Shown here one piece after another: positions 1 through 11,331 of a stretch of DNA of 28,500 bases. Source of the stretch: Chrysomallon squamiferum (taxonomy: Eukaryota > Mollusca > Gastropoda > Neomphalida > Peltospiridae); assembly GCA_012295275.1 (NCBI GenBank), contig CM022670.1, forward strand, positions 9,847,083 to 9,875,582. The letters are read 5' to 3'. Both the position numbers and the translations under genes were made by a program. Below the pieces are notes generated by a model. That model did not search any database. It was given only the letters and a program-made list of their open reading frames with translations, and was not told where the DNA came from. Within the stretch, counting starts at the first letter, position 1. Each line of letters opens with the position of its first letter.

Positions 1-421
1 ATAATAATGCAGTCCAAATCATCGAATGGATTACAATGGAGGAAGCGCCATTTGCTGCAACGGAAAAATATAATAAATAAATATAATAACAACAACAACA
101 ACAAACAACAACTATAATAGTAATCAAAATAATAATAAAAAGAAAGTAAAGGAAAAAAAGGTTATTTCAAATAAATATACTTAATAAATTCCAATTAGTC
201 TAGATTATTAATAGCTTATTAAAATTATTATTATTATTATTATTATTATTGCGAGATAAAAATAACAAATGTAAGCAAATACCATTAGATTCATTTCCAA
301 TTAGCCCCTTTGATTTACCTAATTCAGTTACAAAATAATATGGACGATCATCAAATGGCTGGTCGTGGATCATAAATAATTATTTTACTAATCACATTTA
401 CTATTGGTAATCCATACGTGT

Positions 422-422
422 G

Positions 423-460
<38 letters not shown>

Positions 461-461
461 A
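422..461. repeat. (TA)n microsatellite
   Basis: Almost uninterrupted TA dinucleotides with a single C interruption near the left end. Confidence 0.95.
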
Positions 462-466
462 GTTAA

Positions 467-609
467 GTAGGTAGGTATGTACGTACGTACGTAAGTGTGT
501 ATGTGTGTGTCAGTGAACGTAAATGTTTGTGTCGTGGTCTGTATGTAATAAGTACGTATGTATGTGTCTGTACGTATGTAGGTAAGTATGCGTGTATGTA
601 CGTGTAGGA
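467..609. repeat. Degenerate GTAC/GTAT/GTGT tetranucleotide tract
   Basis: Imperfect repeats of GTAC, GTAT and GTGT run for about 140 bases directly after the (TA)n tract. The ACGT core recurs, making a local cluster of CpG in otherwise CpG-poor DNA. Confidence 0.8.
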
Positions 610-704
610 GCTGAACCTAAACGCCTGAGATCTTATTATTATTGGCGCGTACCACTTAAATCACAATAAACGAAGAAATGCTCATTATTTTATTTTATTT
701 TACA

Positions 705-774
705 TTTTTTTTTTTTTTTTTTTTACATGCACGTGTCACGAAAAGAGGACTGTATTTAAAAAAAAAAAAAAAAA
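705..774. repeat. Poly-T tract followed by poly-A tract
   Basis: A run of about 20 T at 705-724 is followed, after about 33 bases, by a run of about 17 A at 758-774. Together they could pair as a long A:T hairpin. No element is recognised between them. Confidence 0.85.
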
Positions 775-1125
775 CAAACAAGGCAATTTGAAATGATTTA
801 GTACGTATCCGGGCGGCAAGATACTTGGCCCTTCTACGTTGCCTCTTCTCGGGACTGTTGTTTACACTATTATCATGGCTGTTGCTACTCTGCAAAGCAG
901 AAGTGTTTAATATTTACATGCAAAGTCGTTCAGATGAGCTGGATCCAACCTTCATTGGTTAAACTACGTAATAATAATGTCGCTAGCAGAGAGATCTAGC
1001 GTACAGGACCGATTTATTTGAGTGACCCCATTATTAAGAGAGTCTGGCTATGATAATAATCCATTAAAGGATTATTTAGATCGCGTCTTAAAGGGTAATC
1101 CAACAACTAAAATTAAGTCCCTTAA

Positions 1126-1165
<40 letters not shown>

Positions 1166-1216
1166 TTATTTATTTATTTATTTGTTTATTTATTATTGCT
1201 GTTGTTGTTGTTGTCA
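1126..1216. repeat. Compound microsatellite (AAT)n-(TTAT)n-(GTT)n
   Basis: Three simple repeats abut: AAT trinucleotides, then TTAT/TTTA tetranucleotides, then GTT trinucleotides. The poly-Ile/Leu frame across it is an artefact of the repeat. Confidence 0.95.
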
Positions 1217-1445
1217 TGTGGCCTGTTTGGTGGTAGACAGTTTACTTGAATGAAAAAAAGATTTATTTTTAACTGACTAATAGAAACGTGTGTAAGTACA
1301 TGCATGCATAATAACATATATTAACAGATATAATACTGTGTGTAATATATGTTTGTATTTGTATCTATCTTTCTAACCATCCATCTATGTGCTCCCCTCT
1401 TGTGGTACCCGTACCCAGTACAGCCTTCTTGAAACATAAAAACGT

Positions 1446-1467
1446 AAAAAAAAAAAAAAAAAAAAAA
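1446..1467. repeat. Poly-A tract
   Basis: About 22 consecutive A residues with no flanking duplication that I can see. Confidence 0.9.
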
Positions 1468-1754
1468 CTATTTTACCATTAACTGATATTCTACTTAAAA
1501 AGCTGTTAAAGCATCTATTCTAGGTATAAATATATTAATGTGCTTACGGCAACTTTGGAAGTCGTTTCTGAGTTTATAAAGTTCGTGGCTTATCGTTGCG
1601 TCATCATGGTCGGCGCATCTGCCTTCCGCTTCATGGAAACACGTCCTTGCTTGTCTCACTGTGCTGAAATCATGGAGAAAAAGAAGAGAAAATGATCGAA
1701 TTCATGAAGGAAGGATTTAGGTTTCAGGACCTGCTCAACACCTTTTAATATCGA

Positions 1755-1786
1755 GTCGTACCAGTCGTCGTACCAGTCGTCGTACG
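1755..1786. repeat. 12-bp tandem duplication (TACCAGTCGTCG)
   Basis: A 12-base unit containing ACCAGTCGTCG occurs twice and is followed by a partial third copy ending in TACG. It is CpG-rich against an AT-rich background. Confidence 0.8.
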
Positions 1787-1967
1787 TTATTTCGATAAGT
1801 ATAATTATGAGAGGGAAATATTAGTATATAAGATTTCTGAAACCAACCTGCAGATCTCATGGTCATTTTTCGATTTTTGCATACTAACTCGAAACACCTT
1901 TTTGCAGTGTAGAATTTTTTCACAAGGAGTCACTGCCCGGCATATCTCTAGGTTAATAATTCCTATA

Positions 1968-1977
1968 AATAATAATA

Positions 1978-2009
<32 letters not shown>

Positions 2010-2027
2010 CAACAACAACAGCAACAA
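1968..2027. repeat. Compound (AAT)n-(AAC)n microsatellite
   Basis: Repeated AAT trinucleotides change into AAC trinucleotides. Minus-strand poly-Tyr/Cys and poly-Ile/Val frames over it are repeat artefacts. Confidence 0.95.
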
Positions 2028-3307
2028 AGATATGTGTTCTGCAAAGAGGGGGAGAGATAACACATACAAGAGACCCAGAACGTGAACAAGGCTCCGATCT
2101 CAAACTCGGACACGTAATATAGAGTTTAAAAAGTTTATTATCATCTCCATCGTCATTATAAGAAAGACAACGAAAACAATAAACGCAATTACAATAACAG
2201 CAGTATAATAATAGTTGATAAGGCTTATACATCCTAGAATATTTTGTTTGATAAAAATAAAAATAAGCATGTGCAAGTAAAAGGTTAACTTGTTCATGAA
2301 ACATTTAAAAAATAAATAAATAAAAAAAATTAAAATCCACCAACCTTTTCCCCCCACCACCCAGTGGTAATCCTCACAAAGAAAATCCCCAAACAATGAC
2401 ATTAATTAATATTTCATAAAATATAGGATATTTAAAGTTATAAATTTAGTCAAACGAGTGTAATTTAAACTGAAAATTTTATGAAATTAAAGAGAACTTT
2501 AAATTATGATATTCATTCAGTAAGATGTTGAAGTGAGCAATTTAAACAGTATTACTTTCACAGCCATTAATTTTTTAAAGTAAAAATTACTCGCACGCTA
2601 TAATAATAAAATAATTTCAGAATTAACGTATTTTTACAATCATATTAGAGCTTAATCCAAAAATTTGTATCAGTAATAGTTTACGTACCCGAAAGAATAA
2701 CAATTAAGAATATCAGCTTCATCATGATTCGAACTGAAATGTTTTCAAAGCCTCCCGAAGTTGAATTCTCTGCTTAACTCACAGGATCATAAACGTTTAT
2801 ATACTTGACAGAAGTGACAGAATAAAGTTTTCAAAATTATGGAACGCCTTTTAATAATTACTTTATTTTAATTAATTTATGTAAAACATGTATTTAATTT
2901 AAATAAATGTAAATATATTTGTTTAATTTGAATAAATATTCAAGCTTGTTTTTTGGGGGGTTTTGGGGTTTTTTTTTAACAACTTGTCCTTTAATTATTA
3001 ATAAGTTGTTTTCATATCACGAACATAAATTAATTATTCATAGATGCAAGTTTTTTTTTTCAAGTAGTTCAGTGCAAGAAACGAAATCTACTAAATTTTA
3101 TAATAAACTAATATTAAACTGTTCTGTTTAATTTCATACAGTACACTGCTTTATTATGCAGTATAATACTATACTAAAATATAATATATTAATACTATAT
3201 CTTCCTATAAAATATTATTCGATACAAAAATATACTTTATCTTACTATACAATGCATACTATACTGTAATGTACTCTGCAACATTATAGTATACTATTCC
3301 AGGATCG

Positions 3308-3338
3308 GCGCCAGAAAGACAGGATTAGATTCTGGCGC
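3308..3338. repeat. Perfect 9-bp inverted repeat, 13-nt loop
   Basis: GCGCCAGAA at 3308-3316 is the exact reverse complement of TTCTGGCGC at 3330-3338. The arms are GC-rich in an AT-rich setting. I see no element termini or RNA gene around it. Confidence 0.7.
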
Positions 3339-4027
3339 TCCCAGGAAAATATCAAGTTCAAGTTTTGAAAAACAATGCATTTTTAACAAATTGTTTTCAG
3401 CATTTGAGCAGAGACCAAGGGTAATTTAAAAAAAAAAAAAAATACCCTTTTGTGCTCAAATGTCCGGACACCTCAAAAAAACCCACAAAAAAAACAGCAC
3501 TACTTGATACTATTTTATTTGCAAAATTAAGATAAGAATAAACAAACACAAAGACAGACATTAGTGATGAACTAAGAGTATAATCGACAGTTGAACAGAC
3601 ACTCGATACTAATACATCTGAAATCAAATTTGGCCGAGGGATAAATGCAGACAGAAAGACAATTCAAAATTTCACTTTGCATGCCTTTTTCCTCAGCAAA
3701 TTATTTTTAACCAATTCAGCTAAACCAAGTGATTATTTGTGTTACGTATATTTTTCTCTACCTCTCTAATTTATTGATTGATTGATTGATTGATTTATTT
3801 ACTAGAGATTCCATTAACCGAAATACTTGGGACCAGGAGGTTTTCGGATTTCGGATTTTTTCAGAGTTTGGAATATAAAGAGAAAGTCTGAGAATATAAT
3901 CTAATTCTACATACGAATTGCATTTATATTCCATTAGCAGCATATACAAATAGCAGGGATGTATATATGTTGCACTGGTTAGAACTGGGATTTTAGGAAA
4001 TGGGGGTTCCTTACATTGTTGTTGATA

Positions 4028-4109
<82 letters not shown>
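4028..4109. repeat. (TC)n microsatellite
   Basis: Nearly perfect TC dinucleotides over about 80 bases. The minus strand reads as poly Arg-Glu in several frames, which explains the ORFs there. Confidence 0.97.
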
Positions 4110-4113
<4 letters not shown>

Positions 4114-4957
4114 TGTATGTGTCAGTATAATCATACGCCCAAAAGTACTTATTAACTTCATAAGAAATTCGCACTACATTTTTATGAGTCTGTGAACTGG
4201 TTCAATAGAAATGCACTGAATGTTTTATGCTAATCGATGTCAATGTGAATTATATAATCGTTTTATGCTACCCATTTGCATATTTCAACTGTTTAATTAA
4301 TGAGTTGAATTGAAATTGTGCAAAATAATGTGGCATGATTAATGCACTCTATATTTAATCAACTCAAATTTGACAAGCAGTTCTCCCACCTTTACTTCCC
4401 CATAAATTTACCTCCTGAAACTCGAACTAATTGATAAAAACCATCAGAGAACGACAGACAGAAAACAGATAAACAAATATATTATATACAACCACAAAAC
4501 ACATACGTTTATACGTTTACAACAGATGGATGTAGACAGACATATATGTACGTTTATATTAATGCATGTTATCGTGTTCTTTATACGATATGACGTCATT
4601 ATTAAATTAATATCTTGTTTATATATATTACGTACGTTTGTCAGCTACTTCATTTATGTAAGTACTTCAGCCAACAAGTACGTATCTATTCCATAATCCG
4701 GCTTACTAAAGTCCTTGTGTTTGAAAATGTTAGTACAATATAATCTGCTAAAAGTTAAAACAAAATTTCTAGTGCACGTATATGTAATATTTTTAGAATT
4801 TAATATAATTTGTTCTTATCATATCACTTGTTTTAATTTTATATACACAGACTGTATATCTAAATGGTCATACAGTTCCGTTAAATACAGAACTATATAT
4901 TTCAAATCTGCATTTCATTAAGATAAATTCGTTTACCAAAATGCCTCTGAATCAGCT

Positions 4958-5222
4958 GTTCGAATGACATATCGGCAATAAGCGATTGGTATACGAAATA
5001 CTGACAATAAGGATTCGTATGTGAAAGATCGATAATGCGCCATTCTTAAATGATTCACATGCGAAAGATCGACAGTCCGAGATTCATGTGAGTCATCAAC
5101 AACTCGCAATTCATATACGAGACGTCGACAGTTTGTTATTCAGCTGCAAGACATCGACAGTACGACATTGAAATGTTAGACATTGATTCGTAAGTAAGAT
5201 ATCGACATGTTGTACGTAACTT
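4958..5222. repeat. Degenerate minisatellite, ~28-30 bp period
   Basis: About nine diverged units recur, each of the form ATTC-ATATGCGA-AAGAC/TCGACAGT followed by a short spacer. Recognisable cores include TACGAAATACTGACAATA, ATGTGAAAGATCGATAAT, CATGCGAAAGATCGACAG, TACGAGACGTCGACAGT, TGCAAGACATCGACAGT and AAGTAAGATATCGACATG. Spacing varies by a few bases, so this is an old array. No coding frame runs through it. Confidence 0.75.
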
Positions 5223-5366
5223 TCAAAATGAATTATAACAAAGAACAAAATAGCAGTGAAGGAAAAAAAAAAAGAGAAGTATACATGTAGTAGTACGCTT
5301 TCTGACATAATTATATCACTTTCGCCTTTTCTGTAGCAATGAGTTTTAATTATTTATTGTTACTTC

Positions 5367-5389
5367 TGTTGTTGTTGTTGTTGTTGCTG

Positions 5390-5439
<50 letters not shown>
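5367..5439. repeat. (GTT)n-(ATT)n microsatellite
   Basis: GTT trinucleotides change into ATT trinucleotides. The minus-strand poly-Asn frame is a repeat artefact. Confidence 0.95.
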
Positions 5440-5440
<1 letters not shown>

Positions 5441-5466
5441 TGCATGTGAATTATATATGCTAAATC

Positions 5467-5471
<5 letters not shown>

Positions 5472-5529
<58 letters not shown>
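5472..5529. repeat. (AG)n microsatellite
   Basis: Perfect AG dinucleotides for about 58 bases, preceded by a short ATATAT stretch. Confidence 0.97.
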
Positions 5530-5531
<2 letters not shown>

Positions 5532-7124
5532 TTAAAGCACATTTATTATTTGTAATTAGAAAGTAAATTACTGAAAGCATTAACATACTTAGGCAGAACA
5601 GTCTGGAATGTACCTAAGGATCAGGTGCATTTACAATGCAGAATAATAAACAAATAAATAAATAAAAATTATTGACAACTGAACCTGCTGTACTACATGT
5701 TACAGATTATGCTGTGTGATGCAATACAAAAACATTGTACAGATTATAAAAATGTTAATTTTTGAAAGTCATATAATTTTGTCAGTGGGAACCAATATAC
5801 TTCTCTTTATTTTTTTCTTCACTGCTATCTGGTTCTTTATTATAATTAATTTTGAAAGTTATGTACAACATAATATTGTTTAAAAAGTCTTATAAAGATT
5901 ATTATAGCTTTGCACCTACATACACTTTTGTTAATGATAACATAAGTAATGTATACAAATTAAACCTGTTTCTAAATTCAAGGATTCCATTAAACGATGG
6001 TTAAAATTCAATAGGCTAACAATAATTTTGCCGTTCGGTTGTTGTTTTTTTGCACTTGGTTGGATTTGGTTATTTCTTTCTTTAAACTGGTTTTAAAATA
6101 ATAATAATAATAATGTATTGTTAATTCTACAGAAGTAGTGTAAAAGTGTTCTATGCATAATCAGCAGCAATTATAACTTTATTTCGTTTAGCCCGGATGC
6201 AGTTTTTGAGTCTCATTTTAGAATTTCCCCCCGTCCCCGTGCAACCAAAGAATTGATTAAATGATTAAATTGCATTGATGCACTGAGAAACACTAAAACA
6301 TTAAAAAATATTGAATGGTAACTGCATTGAAAACAAAATGTAATAATAAATGTAGATGGTAGTAAATGTAATAAATATTTGTAAAAATAATATAAAACAA
6401 GAAAAACTGACAGAGAAGAAGCATTTTATTTAACAATAAATATTAACAGATTAATTATTATTCAATATGTCTTATTAAATATAAAAAATGTATTATTAAT
6501 AAACTCTTTTATTGTTAAATATGATTAAAAATAAGTATTTACTTTAGATATTAATTATGTATTACAAAACGAGCTGCCATTTCTTATGAATCGTTGGGTT
6601 GCAAAATCTAATAAATCCAGTTCTAAAAATATACAATAATAGAAATGAATTAATGTTATTTATATCTTATATGCAATCTTGAAATAAACATGATCAAATT
6701 TTGAAAATATTAGTTTGTACAAATATTCATAATTCATTTGTTTAGTTTTTTTATGTAGTTAAAATTACCCTAGCTGCCCTAATTTTTAGTTACTTTAGCA
6801 CACACAGTTTTATTAACAATGTCACAATGCTAGTTTATCATGAAATAAAAATTTCTCTCATGCAGAACAAATCTATTACTATTCTTGATAAAGCTTTTAG
6901 TAATAGGGTACCTATGCAAAATATTACACATGTATCACAATTATATGAAAAAACTGCATAAATTGGCAGAAATGACAACTACAACAATTTGATTAGTTTC
7001 TTTGATGGAAATGATCTAATTCTGAATAGAACACACTATTAATTTTTATAATTTTACATACTTCTAGTCAATGTCTATCAATATTAGTCATATATCTGTC
7101 ATCAGTTGCAATATCAAACACACA

Positions 7125-7757
7125 TCAATTGTCTACTGCAACACCAGACACATTATTATTTTCTGCCACATCATCTTCATGTCTTTCTTCAGCTTCCACA
7201 ACAGACATACATCTGTCATCTGCTGCCATATGATTCACTTGTCTGTCATCTTCTGTCACGTTCATTAACTTGTATGTCATCTAAGACTTTATTAGACATG
7301 AATCTTTTATCTGCTGCTTCATCAGTTATATTTCTGTCCCCTGCTGTTGTATCTTGGAGATGTATTTCATCTATATCAACATCTTTTACCACACGATCAA
7401 CACCTCTAACATGCTTTTCTTTCATCTCACTTAATGCCTCTGTAAAACCGGATTTTAACACCATTTCTCCAACAGTTTCTGTTTTATCTTTATTTTTTAC
7501 ATTTCTAATGTCAGCACTTTTTGTTATGTCGTCTGAATTGACATCATTATTGACTTTTTCCATATCACCCTCTTCAAGTTGTTGTTTGGGTGTTATCTCC
7601 TCCAACTTTTTTCATTTTATCGACGGTTGGTTTGATACTGAACTCTACGATTTCCTTGCTTTTTTCTTGCACTTCTTTATCAGAGACATGTTCAGTCTTT
7701 TCAGAATTGTTTTCTCTTCCACTGTTATCACCATCATCATGTTTAGGTCCTGAAATG

Positions 7758-7790
<33 letters not shown>

Positions 7791-9913
7791 ATAATAAATA
7801 AATAAATAAAATAAAATAAAATAAATAAATAATAACATCAACCCCTTAATTATTTAGCCATATCAGTGAGATTGTTTTATTTAATGTAATAATTAAATTA
7901 CCTTTTAAAATTCTATCCCAGGCTATTTTATTCTATTACTATAAGCAAAATAATATCATGAAAAAAATGTGGAAAAACATAATAGTGATCATACATCATC
8001 ATGTGTCTGTTATACTGTTATACTTTATTATTATTAAAGATTTATGTTGTTCCAAATACAATATTTTTTAGCAGTTATACAAAACTTTAGCCAAATAATA
8101 TATAACAGTTTAATTTAAATACACATAAACAGATTTGTCTCTTTAACAAAATTTACTTTATTTTTTACTTTGAATTAGTAGAAATTTATTTAACTTAATA
8201 TTTAAAATGAATACAATTTTTACCAAAATTAATTTCATGTTCCACATGGTAATATCCAGAAACTGATTTTCTTTTCAACATAGAACATAACTGCAGTTTG
8301 GTTACTTCTTGAAATCCAAAATCAGTTGTTTGGAAATCTCTGTAAAGATCTGGATCAATATTTTTGGCAACTGAAATCAAACAAATACACAACATGGTGT
8401 ATATATATATATATTCTGTAAATAAATGTTTATGAAATAAATTGTACACAGAATACAGTGTTAAAAGCATATTTGAAAAGAATGCATCATCCTTAAGTAT
8501 CGTAACTATTGATAAATCAGTTCAGGGTGCTAACCGGAATAAAATAAAAATAAAATTTACCTGTAATCTCTCTTAATACATGTATACGTGCAAAGTGGAC
8601 TGTCAAAACTGTAATCACTTGGGACCAACAATACATGACTTTTTAGCCAGAGTGCCAGTTTATAGAAATTAAAATGACATGAAATTGGAATATGTTTTTT
8701 TTTGTGTTTTTTTGTGAATGTTACAATTAACATCTACTGAATGTCAGCTGAGAAATAGTCTGTAACTGATGTCTGAATTTTTTTTCTTAACATTTCTCCC
8801 AAATCAAACTCTTCTGTCATGGCCTCCATCTTTAACATCAGTTTCAAAAGTCTGCTTTTAGTAGTAGCATCAACAGATTTAATTTGTTTTATCCTTTTAA
8901 GAATGTCTGTGTTTGAAGGTTTGCTCCTTTTATATATTGTCAATCCATTCAGATTTTTTATCTTGGCTTTGGGATTCGTACAACTGCCAGTAATGGTCAC
9001 TAAGTTACTGTCCATCTTCATATTTTAAACTGCACAGACAAGGTTGATGGGGAGGGGAGAAATGTGGGTGAAATACTCATCTTACTTTTAACCCACGGCA
9101 AAGTCTAAGTGCCTTCTTTTTCTTTTTTCTTTTATTTATTCATGATTATTATTATTATTATTATTATTATTATAAATATTATTATAGTTTTAAAAAATAT
9201 ATCACTTGGAAATTGAAGGTATCGATACATTTTGCATCCAGCCAGCATTATTTCCATCAATTTCTATTTATTAATAAATCACATGACCAACTGCATGAAC
9301 AGCTGCAAAAAAGCTTTAGAACATTTGATATGTTGCCATTTTTTAGGTTGCTCTGCCATTACAAATAATTCCATAACACAAAGCAAAATATTCTCCACAC
9401 GTATGTAGGCAGACTTCTACTTTTTACACTAAATCTAAATGAGTTAATTCACTTAGGTTATAACACATACTGATAATAATCTTGTTCATTTAACTGCATA
9501 TAGTAATTACAAGAAGTATGGGATAATAACAAAATATAATATACAATAACAAAATATATAACAGATAAATAACAGATATAGAATAATAAATAACAGATAT
9601 ATAATAACAAAATTAAACTCAGATCTGGGATTCAATAGGGTTCTGTTTGTAACAGATTAACAATAGCTTGACTCAACTTTTAAATGGTCCCAGATTAACC
9701 AAAAATCAAAGGCCGGTTTTCACAAAATCACACACACACACAAACACATCCACTGAGCTATAGTGCACTTTAGAATACTGTATTTCTTGTACCTGTCTTT
9801 TTGAATTTGAAACTAGCCCGAGACATCTTCATAATGGTAATATGAGGTTTGAATCCTTTATCATCCACTTGAAAAATTTCTTTTTCATTCATTAGTTCAT
9901 GAACAGATTCTAT

Positions 9914-9944
<31 letters not shown>

Positions 9945-10936
9945 TTAAATAACAGTAAATTTACATTTATTTTATAACAGATAATTACATCTTAATCTAA
10001 GATTTATTTTCATATGGGCAAAGAGGGCACCTACCAACAATAAACTGTGGATCTTGCCTTTTTAGTCATGGATCCATCTTTTATTGGTATATATGCTCTA
10101 TAAAAATATATATATTATACATGTGTGTTTTATATAATTTGCTTATTTTAGTCTTGTAATTATATAGCAAACCTTTACTTGTAAACAAGACATCTGACCT
10201 AGAATATAAATATGCAAAGGATATTTATCAGATATTCAAAAGCATTTATAGATATATTAGTAGATATATTGTATGTTACAAATGGAATGTAGCTTGCATA
10301 TACACATAACTACTTTGTATAAATATGAATCAGATTGTGAATGAGAAGTAAGGATAGTTTGTAAGCATAATTCTCAGTTACTAAAACACATGAACAAAAA
10401 GAAAACTAAACACTTAATAAGATACATACTATTATGAAGAAGATCTACATAACTTTATCTCTATTAGTTTTTTTCTTTATCAAACGTCTACAAATACTTC
10501 AGTTTGGTTCTATGTGTATATGTTTGTGTCCTCATCAGAACTTTCTAATTACATTATATTAATGGTACATCCAGTAATTATAGTATGCATTTTGTGATTT
10601 TGGATATAAATGAATGTGTGCATGTGTCTTTGTGTGTGTGTGTGTGTGTTTGCATGCTTCCATGCCTGTTATGATACCATAAAAAAAACCTTTCAAATAA
10701 CAATAACACACACTATAATACCTATTACTATGTCAGTATAACCTCACTTGCAATATCTTCCATCTTTTCTAAAGCTTGACCTGGGCTGACTTTAGCAAAA
10801 ACAACTTGGTTTCTGAATGTACCAAGGCCACAAATATTCAGCTCCAGCAGCTCTTTCTCATATCTGCTCTTGAAAATCTCAGCACATTCATCCAGGACCA
10901 GACATGTTCTATAAAAAAAATAAAAAAAAAAATATG

Positions 10937-10998
<62 letters not shown>

Positions 10999-11300
10999 AA
11001 CACACACATACATATAAATCTATCTTATCTATATATTTTGTTTTAATTTTTTTATCCATTTATCTTCTAGACATCATCAACAGAATTTTACTAATTTTCC
11101 TAACTATATAATCCCTTATTTAACACACAGAGAAACAAAATAGACATAACATTTTAATAACAAATGAAAATAAAAATTACTTTAAAACAGATAAAATCAA
11201 ATCTGTGTTATCTCTATATAAAATTAATGATCATTTTACATTTATTTTTAATCTAAAAAAATAATCTAAAAATAAGACAATAATAGCAACAAAACCTAGG

Positions 11301-11331
<31 letters not shown>

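Larger units (their letters stand above)
1..3756. other. Gene-poor AT-rich intergenic sequence
   Basis: I see no supported gene on either strand. Every open frame of 60 codons or more here is built on simple repeats (runs of Ile, Tyr, Leu, Cys or Lys) and none has plausible splice partners. The stretch holds (TA)n, (AAT)n and poly-A/T tracts, a degenerate GTAC/GTAT tract and one small perfect hairpin, listed separately. A slightly GC-richer patch around 1560-1800 has ordinary base composition but no coding pattern that I can defend. Confidence 0.6.
3757..7070. other. Intergenic sequence rich in simple repeats
   Basis: No supported gene. It contains (TC)n, (GTT/ATT)n and (AG)n microsatellites and a degenerate 29-bp minisatellite. 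The right-hand part (about 5.6-7.07 kb) is plain AT-rich sequence and lies just past the 3' end of the minus-strand AKAP7-like gene. It may include that gene's 3' UTR. Several TTTATT hexamers (AATAAA on the minus strand), for example near 6507 and 6424, could be poly(A) signals but cannot be told from background. Confidence 0.55.

Noticed and set aside
1805-2402. Overlapping minus-strand ORFs with poly-Cys/Tyr/Ile
   Set aside because: They depend on (AAT)n/(AAC)n repeats and have no exon structure.
3758-4174. Minus-strand 138-codon ORF with poly Arg-Glu
   Set aside because: It is a translation of the (TC)n microsatellite; the flanking residues show no family and no splice sites.
7106-7753. 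Plus-strand ORF of 215 codons, Ser/Phe-rich
   Set aside because: It is antisense to the acidic tail exon of the AKAP7-like gene, whose acceptor and phase fit the minus strand.
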